This document shows positions 1 through 10,502 of a DNA stretch of 41,443 nt, piece after piece. The DNA lies in assembly GCA_032433595.1 (NCBI GenBank), contig JASWJB010000355.1, positions 1 through 41,443 of the forward strand. The letters run 5' to 3'. Position 1 is the first letter of the stretch. The number at the start of each line of letters is the position of its first letter. The notes under the pieces are model-generated. The model saw only the letters and a list, made by a program, of their open reading frames with translations. It had not been told where the DNA came from and ran no database searches. A program made the position numbers and the translations under genes. Source of the DNA: Conoideocrella luteorostrata (taxonomy: Eukaryota > Ascomycota > Sordariomycetes > Hypocreales > Clavicipitaceae).

Positions 1-232
1 TTTGTGTGTGTTGTTCAAGTGTTTCCAGATGTGTATATTCATTTGCAATACTAGTTGCAAAGCTAATACGTGGGAATCCCGCAGTTTTGCTGTCATCCAA
101 CGGCGCACATTCACATTTTACACTTCTCCCAAAGACCCAACTGCCAATCTATCGAAATTGACGCCAGTGATAGAGCAGTGATACATGATATTATACAGTA
201 ATATACACAACTCGCACCTACACCAAAATCCA

Positions 233-2479
233 TCACTCGTCACCGTCTCGGGTCCTCCTCTCCACCTTCCCCTTCTTCTTCACGCCCTTCATGCTCCTCC
301 TCGGCCTACTCTTCTTATGCTCCGCCAACACCCTCGGCTTGTTGCTCAACCAACCTTGAATCGGCTTCCTCGAGCCTACAAACTTGCCCTCTGGGGAGAA
401 CACATCCACGGCGGGCCAATCCGGCTCCGGTGACTTAGCAGCCTGTTTTGCCGGCGCGGCGACTGCGCCCAGTGTATCCCTCCTACTTCTCATTATCTCC
501 TCGAACGGATCGCTCGATGGCATCGGCTCGTCCTCGTCTCTAGGAGGCACCCATCCATCATGATCTTCTGAACTGGTTTCTTCCCTGTCCCCGTCCATGT
601 CCCTGTCCATATCTTGCTGCATCTTGGACCACCTCTCAAAGTCCCGCGCTCTTACCTGCGCCACAACCTCCACATAGCCAACTCCCTCAATGAGGATATC
701 CACAGAGACGACGCGGAAGGGCAGCCGGTCAACTTGCAAGCCGACGGCGTTCTTGCGTGTCAACGGCCCGGCCCGGGTCTTGGTGACGTCGTGACAGAGT
801 TTGAATGTACCAGCGTGCTTCATCTTATCCCCCACACCGGGGAGGGCAATGCTCTCAACGCCAATTGACTGGCGGGTCTGGTCCTGGAATGCAGTTGCTT
901 TCTCAGTCATGGTGAGGTGCTCTTCAATTGGAGTGAAGTTGTACATGAGGAACACCATGTCAGGTGTTTTGGGGGTGATTCGAATCAGCCCCCCGCCGAG
1001 GATAATGGACTTTCCTGACTTGACAGCGACTTGTTCAGGGACAATCCGTTTCTTCATAATCAAACTTTGGCGGTGCTCCTCCTTGACAAACAGGTCCAGG
1101 TCACTGCGCACCAGCCCAGGAAGGTCGATGAGCTCGCCTTTCCCATTACCAAACGGGACGCGGATCGGCGAGGCTGTTGTGCCTGGAAGGGATGAGACGA
1201 CAGGCATTTCGGGATAATTCGTAGCAGGTTGTGCTGGGGGTAGAAGCTCGCCCACATCCAAATCTTGCCAGCCATGCTCCCGACTTTCCGCGACTGTGCC
1301 CCTAGGGTACACAGACACGGCACCCCGATCACCCCTTTTCCCTTCGCCCATCCTTCCCTTGGGAAACACAGCTTCAAATAGCTGGCTCTTCCCAACATTC
1401 ACTTTACCGACCATCCACCCTGCACCACCTCTGGCCCAAATATCCTCCTTGACCTCCTTTGTCCACCATGACCTCTTCGCACTAACACACCTCAAATTCC
1501 CCAACCTCACCCGCCCGCCCAGCCGTCCCAGAGCATCGCGCAGCACCTCCCGAAGATACGGCATCGTAGAATCCACAATCTCCTTTGTAGGGCCCAATAA
1601 ATCACCTCTAGTAACGATGAAGCTCATTTCTGTCTTTCGATCATTCTGGAACTTGCTCGATCGTGAGCGCCGGTTCTTCGATCGCAGAGGAATATCGCCC
1701 AGCAGGACATTGAGTCTCGGAATCAAGGACATGGGAAAATCCGCTGCATCGATAACATGATATATATGGTTATACTTGAACGGCGACTCCTCGATCGTTT
1801 CGCGCAGCGACTCCACCGTGGGATGATGCATGGTGAGCTTTGCCGTGCTACTCGCCGTGCTGTGATGAATCAAGTCGTGGCATCGATCGCAAACCGGGGG
1901 TTTATCCGTCACCAGCTCTGGCAGCTAGGTTAGTTTCGTAACGTAACATGACTCTCGGCGAGTATCTCAGAAACACCTACCAGCCATAGCACGGCCATCC
2001 TCGTTCCCAATCAACGCATTGGCACTGAGCCCCAGCTGCTTGAGCTGCCCACCTTCTAAAGCCTTGAGCGCGTCATCCACTATCTTGTCTTCTGCAGCAT
2101 CTGTTCGTCGTAGACTGTTCTTCCCAGGATGTAGCCATAGGCGCACCCTCTTGCTCTGCAGGTCAAAGTACCCGAGTTGTTGCGAATCAGTTGTTTGCGC
2201 AAAAGCTCCGCAGCCACTGCATGTAACTGGAAGCTTTCGAACGGGTTTCTCCAGCACCTCGGGAGGATTTTCAGCCTCTTCAAGAACCGTATTTATCGGT
2301 AAAGCGTCCGTGTGGTTGAATCTTGGTCTAGGTGTCGATGACCGAATGGCTTGACGGCCAGTGCCAGTCCAGGACAAACCAATGGCCGGGCACAAAAATA
2401 CAGGAACACCAGTGGCAGGCGCAATATCCCCTATTCTTAAAACCCTATTGAGCCAGCGTGCCGTAGCCACGCGATGCAT
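233..2479 (-). CDS. gep3: Gep3/YqeH-type mitochondrial circularly permuted GTPase
   Basis: Two exons, 2479-1981 and 1917-233, joined across a 63-nt intron (donor GTAGGT, acceptor CCAG), give about 727 residues. A CxxC pair at residues 87/90 and a second at 176/179 form the N-terminal zinc finger typical of YqeH/Gep3. GTPase motifs appear in permuted order: TRGD (G4-like, about 269-272), SAKR (G5), GKVNVGKS (G1, about 337-344), PGTT (G2/switch I) and DLPG (G3, about 431-434). The family acts in mitochondrial ribosome assembly; yeast Gep3 is a genetic interactor of prohibitins. The N-terminus is Arg-rich and fits a mitochondrial presequence. I chose the ATG at 2479 because the zinc finger lies in the same frame downstream. 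It is transcribed away from mL61, 314 bp distant. The C-terminus is long, acidic and then basic. The identification is firm; the intron boundary is inferred from frame continuity. Confidence 0.9.
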
Positions 2480-2793
2480 TTTGTGCTGGGCTTGTGCGTT
2501 TGACGAATGCCAACATCAACGTCACACTCAGATTCTAGTTGAGGCGACTAGCAACTAACTAACAACCACGGAGTAGCTCCCAAGAAAAAATCCCCAATTC
2601 AGGGTCCCGGGCGCTTGTGTTCCAGCACCACCGCCGTCATGGGCCCACATGCTCCGTAGACGCACTTTACGCACGGATGAAAGCCGGTCCGCCTCGCTGG
2701 TCTTGGATTTTCTGCCGTCCCTTCAACCACGCACGCTTGATGCTCGTGACGGAAGAGCTACCGATATATCGTGGCACGTCCACATCAGTCAAA
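2480..2793. promoter_or_regulatory. Divergent promoter between gep3 and mL61
   Basis: This 314-bp gap lies between two start codons that face away from each other. It contains a CCAAT pentamer at 2594-2598, a possible site for the fungal CCAAT-binding (HAP) complex, and a near match to the window's recurrent TACGGAGTA word at about 2567-2575. Both flanking genes serve mitochondrial translation, so shared control is plausible but inferred. No transcription start can be seen directly. Confidence 0.5.
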
Positions 2794-3622
2794 ATGCGTT
2801 CATTAGGGGAACGACTAAATCTGCTCAGAAAGGTATGTTCTTGCTTGACCCTGACCTTCCCAATTGTCACTAATTTTATTATCACAGAGGGTAAAATTCT
2901 CTCCCCATATCCCATCGCCAACCTTCTCCCGAGATCGATACTCACACAGTGACAGCTAATTAGCCTCCGATGCGGCCCGGGGGCAGCTATTCTCCCGCCT
3001 GAAGTAACGAGGATACACATGGACTTTGCTATTAGAATGTCTGATGGGCATATGGGCGCAAGGTATGTCGCGCTTCCGTCTTATACTGTCCATCCTTTCC
3101 CCTTTCGCCCACCTACCAATTCGCATTCTCCCTATACTGACACTGAAACGTCCTGGTAGGAAATTCTGGCGTGAATACCTCCCCCGCTTAAAATACCACA
3201 ATCCCTCCATCCCCATGATCATCAACCGCCACGACAACAACCAATCGAACCCCCTCCTAACAATCTACCTTCGCACCAAATCCACCACATCCAATGACGC
3301 GCCCTCTACTCAACCAGCATCGTCCCGAACCAACCTTTCAAAAGCACAACCGCCTGCCAGTGACGAAAAAACTGTCACCATTGACATGAAAAATAAGCAC
3401 TCCTCAGATATTTTGGAGTACTTCATGGCCGAGACACGCGCAAAGCCCCTTCAGGCAAGCAACGAAGAGATCGCCGAGATGCAGCATTTAGAAGGGATGA
3501 AAAAGGAGGCAGACATTTCTCGGGAGAGAGTACGACAGCTGAGAGCAGAGAAGAAAAAGGAGGAGGATATGTTGAAGCGGGCGAGAGCGGCAGGTGGCAT
3601 GGCCGAACAGGAGGAGGCGTAG
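2794..3622 (+). CDS. mrp49: Mitochondrial large-subunit ribosomal protein mL61 (Mrp49; L51/S25/CI-B8 domain)
   Basis: Three exons, 2794-2832, 2956-3062 and 3160-3622, give about 202 residues. The spliced N-terminal part reads RLNLLRK, then LRCGPGAAILPPEVTRIHMD, then DGHMGAR joined to KFWREYLPRLKYHNP. This is the Mrp49/CI-B8 domain signature (Pfam L51_S25_CI-B8). Introns use GTATGT donors and CAG/TAG acceptors, and the phases (0, 2) agree. No single open frame covers the domain, so it is easily missed: the third exon alone looks like an anonymous ORF starting at an internal Met. The C-terminal half, after about residue 120, is rich in Lys, Glu and Arg and likely helical or coiled coil. The first acceptor (2955) was chosen because it is the one that keeps the domain in frame; another AG at 2887 leads to a stop. 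Confidence 0.88.
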
Positions 3623-3964
3623 AAAGCTTAGACTGGATTTGTTGTATAATACTGTGCCATTTACATTGGTGTGTACCACTGGAAGCATCAAAAGATTTCA
3701 ATGTACCATATTCATATTGAGCGCTACCTCAAGAGTGCCAACCTTCTGCTACATCCGAAGTTGCGACGCCAGACACCCCAGGTCTTTTACAATTTGATCA
3801 AAAACCCGCAAGATGCTCATATCTAACGCCTGTGCCTGTGCCTGTCCCTTAGCCTATACCTATGCCTATGCGTAAATAATGGTCATGTACAAAATAAAGC
3901 CGACTAAATCCTTTTGTAACACCATGTCATGTTTATGCCAACGTTATTTCCAATAATCCCCACC
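3623..3964. other. Convergent 3' flanks of mL61 and Hul4 with hexamer-like repeat
   Basis: This is the 342-bp gap between two convergent genes. At about 3829-3872 it has an imperfect hexamer run, first CTGTGC-like and then CTATGC-like units. An AATAAA hexamer lies at about 3892. No ORF or RNA gene is supported. Confidence 0.5.
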
Positions 3965-6900
3965 TTATTTGAGGCCAAATCCTTCACTCTCAAACACCGC
4001 TCTCCATAACATTCCTTCTAGTCGTTGCTTCGATCCATACTCCCACAGTGATATCATGTTGAAGCATGTTCTAGCTATCGGATATCGACCACTGTCCTCT
4101 CCAAGGCACGATATTTTGATGGGTAGCATGGCTGCTCCTGTTGCAGGAATCCTGTCGCTCCCAGTTATGAATGAAAGCAGCTTGCGCTGGTGTGCTGGTG
4201 TCGCCTCCTGGAACGTCTCCCAGAACCACCCAACCACGTTAATGTTGCCATCTGGCTGACGATGACCCCAGTTATCGTATTCAGCGATAGCCCGCAGTGA
4301 AGCAATATCGAGAGCTTCGTCGGAACCTCTGATGAGAAGCTCAATCTCCTCGGGTCTGAACAGGGAAAATGCGTTACCTCCGCAAACAGTGTAGAAACCT
4401 CTTTTGAATGGTTCAAACTGGCGTGTGACGGCCGTTTCAAGTATGTATCTGACGTAAAGATCAACGTAGTCGCGCTTGTTGCTGTTGGTAACAGCCTTTC
4501 GCTCTCCTCCTGGGCAGAGGGGTACTTGAACTGAGGTACCGTACTTCTCCGTATCAATGACAAAATCTAAACAGAAAGTATTCTCAACGTCTCCCTCAAA
4601 GTCGAGAAGTTGGCGCAATCCATGAGCTACCCGCGGCCTGTATTCTGCCAAGTCATTTAGAGTGTACTGCATGGACGGGCGAGGGCGGGATGATATTCCT
4701 AGCCCATGGGCAGGGGCAGCTGCCAGGAGTTTGCGAAATGCAAAAGGCGGGAGCGCGACATCCAGGATGGTAGAATTGTAGATCGCCAAACCCATTACTA
4801 CCCCTACGAGAAAGAATTGATCAGAGGTTTCGAAGGTGTTCGGGTTGAAGTAACAGTACTGCGAGTCTTCGTCATAGAGAAACATCCCTACAGAATCGTG
4901 TTAGTATGGTCACAAATGCAAGAACTGAACTTATCCCTGTCATTTTTGGGTCTTGAACGCACCATGGTCGGGATTAAAGACCTCCCGAATGAGAAGTAGA
5001 AACCATTCCTTTCGCAGTCCACCGCCGTCAATTCCTTCTTCACCCTTGAATGTAATACGCAGCCCCTTTTTGATATCTTCAGTCCCACTGCCAATAACTT
5101 CGCTGACCGCAGCAAGGCTGTCCTCGACGAGACAGTCCCTACGCACAGTGAGTGACAAGTACTGTTTTATATTCCGGTTCGTCATAATGCTGTCGAGGAA
5201 TGCGTCCCGTGCTTTCATTTGCATTTGCCGCCGAGCATCATGTTCCAGAATATGGGTTTTAGCCCATATACTCATCAGAAAAGGGTACTGACAGAACGAA
5301 AACTTTGTTCGTTTCGACTCCCAAGACTCAAAATCACTGACCAGGTCGGCGTAATCTATCATCGAGTTGTAAAAGTCGCTAGTAGGCAGAATTTGTCCGC
5401 CCAAGGATCCGTATTCACGCGTCGATCCTGTTGCGACGTTGAACCCTGCTTGTGCTGAATTTCCGTGCTTCTGTCCAGGTGTATTGTTACCTGCAAATAT
5501 CAGCGCAAGCACACGTGATGCAGCCTTGATCTGCCAGTCTTCAGTATAGGCAATTTTTTGTTCCGGCTCTTGCTTCTTTGAGGTACCACCTGACCTAATT
5601 TCATCATGCAGATAAGATCCGCCCGCCGATCGGCCGGTACGCATCTCCGGTATCAAGCCAGCAGTAATATCGACTTCAGTATGGTGTTTCTTGTCAATTT
5701 GCTTCAGCAGTCGGTAGCTTAAAAATCCAGACACGAGGTCCTTGATGCGAGCAAATCGTGAGTTGTCAAACTTTGCGAGCCATGTAATTAGCTGATTGTG
5801 ACATCCTGCAGGTGCGTTGGAACTTATGCCTATGACTCGTTTCAAGATGCCTGAATGTTGTCCAGACAAGAGTCCGGAGACCGGTAGAACGCTTCGTTTG
5901 GATATGGTCGGCGGCATTTGGGGAGTAGCGGCCGATACTGCATCTGGCTGTAAGATGCCCCGAAATGGCTTGCAATTTGGATGTAATAACGGGTTCTCCA
6001 TGATTATAATGAGGAAACGAATATCATCAGGGGTGGTGATTGGTCGACCTGGCCTCTTCAACAAGGATTCTGTAGCTTTCAGTAGCACTCTTTGAAGATG
6101 AGACTGTCCTTGCAGCAACTCTTGCTCCAAAAGCTGGAGGTCTCGCTGCGATTGAGGCTGAGCTGCTGGGTTTTTACAGATATCTTCATAGACGGCGAAC
6201 CAGTCCTCCGCGGCATTTGTTGCCAAGCCGTACCAAGTGTCCATTTCGTCCCAATCAAAGTTAGTAATCTTCGAAGCCGTTGTCTTTTTCTGAGGGCTCA
6301 CAGACCGACCGGTAGTCGGCTTGGGGGGCACAAGTTGAGAACGACCACCGGTCCACCACAAACCATTTTCTGCAACATCGCCAAGAAGTAGCATTTTGGC
6401 ATCAATCTCATCAATCGAGTTATCCGGCTGCACTTCTTTGTGCGGGACGTTCAAATCCGTTCCTGAGGTGGACCGTCCTCTAGAAGGCACAGGTTTACGT
6501 CGAACGTGCTCCGTACCATTTCCGCCGCGTCCTCGAAGATTTAGCGCGAAGGAGGAATTGACTGATCCTAGTGAGGCAAAGGCTTTGACGATATATTCCT
6601 CTAGTGGTTTGAATATCTTCTTTGGCTCGTATTCATGGCTTATTGACAGGGCTCTGCGATATACTGTATTTTCTTGATTCGAAGGTTTCACGCGCGGAGG
6701 TGGCATTTCAGCATACGACGATGAATATGACCGCGAGGCGGTATTCGGTCGTGGTGGGTTCAGTCGAAGCGTAGGCTGATCCTCAAAGACATACTTAGGG
6801 GTATACTCTTCTTGCCCCCTTCTATACAACGCGCCCGAACTCAGGTCGTGATTTCCATCATGGGCATTTTCGTTGATCTCTGGCCGTTGGAGGCAGTTCT

Positions 6901-7647
6901 GAGATCCATTCTTGAACGCCCAGCTCGCAGGCCCGGGGGATTGGTTCGGAACCAGCTTATTCGAGATATAGGAATGAATGCACCGTCTAACAAGTTGTCG
7001 ACAGTGTTGTGTCGAAATAGGCTGACCTGAAATAACAATTGTCAGCCGCTATCTTTCCAGTTAAGGATGGAGAAATCCATACAACTTTGTCCATCAGCAA
7101 ACGCCGGTGCATTACCTTCCCGCCGCCTCCCAAGAAAGCCTGACTTATTCGACTCGCCACTTGGAACTACCAAGTCATTTATAGTGGCACAGATAGTGCA
7201 CTTAAACACCTTGAGGTCCTTCGGCCATCGCATCAAGGACGAGCAAGCCATACAGTTTCCCGTAGCAAAGTCTTTGCTTCCAGCAGGCGTCCTTTTGTGC
7301 CTCGCATTAGCAACACTAGGCCCAGCCATGGCGCTAGCATCACCATCTTCCCAGTCCAAATAAGTATCTTGTGCTTGACGAGTCGAACCCTGTTTTTGGT
7401 TGGACCCATTCAGAAAAGAAGGAAACGGGTTACTTATAGAACGTGCGTGGCGGGGTGGCAATTTCGCAGACTTGTTACTTGGTTGAAATTCCGATTCAGA
7501 AGAGCTCGAGTTTTCAATAACTTGGTTGTTGGAAATGTCGAGGCCTCCTAAGAGCGTGGTTGGGGTTTCCAGAGCATCCGAGTGCAATCGGGTGATGATG
7601 TCGCGGCGCGGCGGTCGCGAACGGCTGTGGGAGGAGGAAGTGGCCAT
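3965..7647 (-). CDS. hul4: HECT-type E3 ubiquitin ligase, Hul4 family
   Basis: Three exons, 7647-7083, 7026-4963 and 4887-3965, give about 1183 residues. Introns are 56 nt (GTATGG...CAG) and 75 nt (GTGCGT...TAG). Splicing restores GQSCQPISTQHCRQ at the first junction and FNPDHGMFLYDEDSQ at the second, the latter a conserved HECT segment. Near the N-terminus a four-Cys zinc motif (C132, C135, C150, C153) precedes a long low-complexity region. The C-terminal HECT domain includes the FKGEEGIDGGGLRKEWF region and ends with ARTCFNMISLWEYGSKQRL, placing the ubiquitin-accepting Cys at about 1151. The last 32 residues after this Cys match a normal HECT tail. Hul4-type ligases transfer ubiquitin from E2 enzymes to substrates; yeast Hul4 is linked to nuclear and proteasome-associated quality control. 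The substrate here is unknown. Confidence 0.9.
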
Positions 7648-8825
7648 GTTCTCGACAACATGGGATGAGAGAATTCAAGGGTAGATCTGTCCTTCGTTCA
7701 GAAGGAAGCTGTTGCTGCATCTGGCAAGGGCGGAGTGAGGGAGCACAAGGAAAGTACGACAATTATCTTGGCGGCAAGATGAGGGGCGGTTGTCGCATCT
7801 TGTCAGGCAAGACACGCAAGACAGGAGGCGATCAGCTTAGTGAAGAATGCCGGGTGGTAGTATTGATTTTTAAGTCAAGTATGTAGTGTAACAACAAAGC
7901 TTCACAAGGCGATCAAGAGGATATAAGAGAGGACGCGTGTAACCCGTGGAGGTGCGTTCTCAGGTGTCCGTGTGGCTTTTTTAGACATCCATACTGCATG
8001 ATGGATGGATGCGGCAAGGTCGATGGCTGAGTACGGCGACAACCAACACGAGGCATGAGAAGTGCAGACAGGGGCAGCGGCGGGGGTTTCCAATGCTGCA
8101 GTTACTTGCTCGTATCTCCGTAACCACCATGGGAACGCTGGAACGCTGAAGATGCGCCCTCGCGGCACTGGTGTAGACAGCTGCCAGGGTGATGCAGGGG
8201 ATGCAGCTGATGCAGGGGGTCCACACCTACGTCAGTGCTTGAAGCCGAGCAAGCAAGCTGGCAAGCAAGCAGATAATTAAGACGAGTCTTGAATGTGTCC
8301 AACGGCGGGTGCATGTTGAAAACGCTCAAGACTCGGCTGTGGCAATTTGGCCTACAACACCTGATTTCAGTCAGATTGTCTGCCATTGATCCCATCTACG
8401 TCTCACCTAGGCCACATTGTGTTCCACGAGGACTCCGTAGCAATTTGTGAGCAGGCCCACAAAATACCACCAATCCCTCGACCCTTGATGCCTAATTCAA
8501 CCGGGGAATGCTTGAGCAACCCAAGCCGCTTCTCCGACCACCAATCGTCACACGAATAGTCCGAGAGACAGTTGGAATCCTGCCACGCATGCCAACAATA
8601 AATGCCCAACTATTGCCCTCATCTGCACATGGTTGTTAATACGCTCGCCCGTATTGGATGGTTTGTAGTTAGGCAATCACTAATTCAACCCGTTTAAGGT
8701 ACCTGAGCCGGCGTTACTGCTCCATTTCTTTTAAATATTTTCTACTCTGGTAATCCCAAGTCTAGCAAAGAGGAACTCTGAATCTAGTCTTTATCTTCCT
8801 TTCCCAATTGTGTCTCTACAAGAAC
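7648..8825. other. Intergenic: hul4 upstream region and arabinitol dehydrogenase 3' flank
   Basis: This is about 1.2 kb without a supportable gene. Short ORFs on both strands overlap one another and show no family motif or plausible splice structure. At about 8193-8220 there are GATGCAG-like short repeats. The 5' control region of hul4 should lie next to 7647. Confidence 0.5.
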
Positions 8826-10502
8826 TTAGTCGAAAACGATGGCAGCCTTGATGGCGCTCTTGTCTTTGATGCTCTGGAGAGCTTTGTCAAACTCCTCCAG
8901 CTTGAAGGTTTTGTTGACGATACCCTTGGTCTTGACTTTTCCGGAGTCGAGGTAGTCAATGGTAGCGGCTACAGAAATCACAAGTGTCAGCGGGTCAGGT
9001 GTCTCGGGGTAACACAGGATGCTACACTTACGGAACATGAAAGTCTCAGAGAAGGAACCGATAATGGTGATTTCGTCGCCAAAAATCTTGGATGGGGGCC
9101 ATGAGACTCTGGCGGCGCTGGCATATACACTATTTGCGAAGAAAGTTAGCCGGAGTTGAACAGCCGCTCGTGCGGTGTCAGTAGGGAAGAAAAACAGTAC
9201 GTACCCGTAAACTACAAGGGTACCGCCACGACGGACGTAGTTAATGGCATCCTCGAGAATCTTGACAGAACCTGTGGCCTCAACAACTGTTCATCGTTAG
9301 CATGTGAACACAGTGGCGGGCCTGTTTGTGGAGCTAACCAATGTCAAAGCCGTAAGGATTGTCCTTCTTGAGCTGCTCAAATTGAGCATCCGGGTTCTCT
9401 CGGGACAACTCGATATAAGTATCGGCTGCGTCCAGGCTCCTGGCGAGATCCATCTTCAAGCCTTTAGGTGCCGCAATAGTGACCTGGCAACCTCCATTCT
9501 GTCGGAGAAGCTGAGCAAGCATCTGTTTTTGATAGTCAATATCTGTGTCGTGATGCTTGGACTCACATTGCACTTACGAGACCGGTTGGACCAGCACCGA
9601 ACATGAGGACATGTGATCCCAGCTTAGGTCGAATCTTCTCTAAACCATGACAAGCACAAGAGGCAGGTTCGAGAAGAGTGGCATCAACCCAGTTAAGATT
9701 CTTGAATTTGAACACCTTGGCAGCCGGATAAGCGCAGTACTCTGCAAAGCCGCCGTTCATGGTAACGCCATGGGCGTTGAACTACGTCTGTCAGCGTCAT
9801 CGAGATTCGGGTCTGGGAAGAGGTTGCGTACGTTCTCGCAGAGTAAGACTTGGCCACGACGACAGTAAAAACACTCATTACAGAGTTCGCTGTTGTCAGC
9901 AGCAACTTTATCACCTATTTTGAATTCGGTGACGTTCTATGTACGGCATCAGCTTAAGTGCACGCAACGCAGACGAAAAGGTCATGGTCACCTTGCCAAC
10001 TGCGGCGATCACACCGACAGTCTCGTGGCCTGGAATAAGAGGGAATTTGGCAATGAACTCGCCCTCATGGATATGCTATAATCTATTAGCAAGAAAAATA
10101 AATTATTTCTTTTTTTTTTTTTAAAAAAAAAAAAAAGAATGAGTCAGTTCGCAGTATCGTACCAGATCTAAGCGACATGGTCAATTTTGGATTCATTAGC
10201 GCCCTAGGGTAGTCTGCCAACATACCTGTTCCGCAAACACCACAAGCTTTCACCTGAAGCAACACGTCATTGTCTCGCAGCTCAGGAAGCGGGACCTTGA
10301 CAATGGACCAATCTTCGGGCTTCTCATATCTGTGTCGTCATCCGGGCGGTTAATTGACGAAAATTCAAGCGAGGGATCGGACAGTTGCGGACGTCTAGTG
10401 TGCCAGTAACGTGCACACACGAACCTTGATGGCTACAGACCCACGAGCTTAAACATATAAAACGTACCGGAGAGCCTTCATCTCCTTGGGAAGGTTTGCC
10501 AT
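8826..10502 (-). CDS. Zinc-dependent D-arabinitol dehydrogenase-like medium-chain dehydrogenase
   Basis: Ten exons (10502-10468, 10329-10226, 10167-10163, 10075-9992, 9936-9832, 9781-9578, 9522-9339, 9286-9205, 9129-9032, 8968-8826) give 347 residues with every phase consistent. Visible motifs are CGVCGTDLHIHEGEF with catalytic-zinc Cys44, GHE at 64-66, structural-zinc Cys95/98/101/109 (CNECFYC...LC), and the nucleotide-binding GAGPTGL at 173-179. The segment [15 protein letters not shown] and the C-terminal [10 protein letters not shown]...GIVNKTFK are typical of fungal ArDH, as I remember it. Such cytosolic enzymes oxidise D-arabinitol (or related polyols) with NAD(P) in pentose and polyol metabolism. 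Substrate and cofactor are inferred from resemblance; xylitol or sorbitol dehydrogenase is the alternative. The third exon is only five bases and restores residues D47-L48. Confidence 0.88.
10104..10140. repeat. Near-perfect poly(T)/poly(A) palindrome inside an intron
   Basis: Thirteen T (10110-10122) are followed directly by fourteen A (10123-10136). Outside them lie ATTTC on the left and GAAT on the right, so the arms are nearly perfect reverse complements with no loop. The element lies wholly within the 87-nt intron just downstream of the micro-exon and could form a hairpin or cruciform. Confidence 0.85.
10163..10167 (-). other. 5-nt micro-exon of the arabinitol dehydrogenase gene
   Basis: On the minus strand the five bases ATCTG sit between a TTAG acceptor and a GTACGA donor. 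The previous exon ends in phase 1 (ACA G) and the next begins in phase 0 (CAT ATC CAT). Only inclusion of these five bases keeps the frame, and it gives the conserved GTDLHIH. Both flanking introns (58 and 87 nt) have GCTAAT-type branch sites. Confidence 0.8.
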
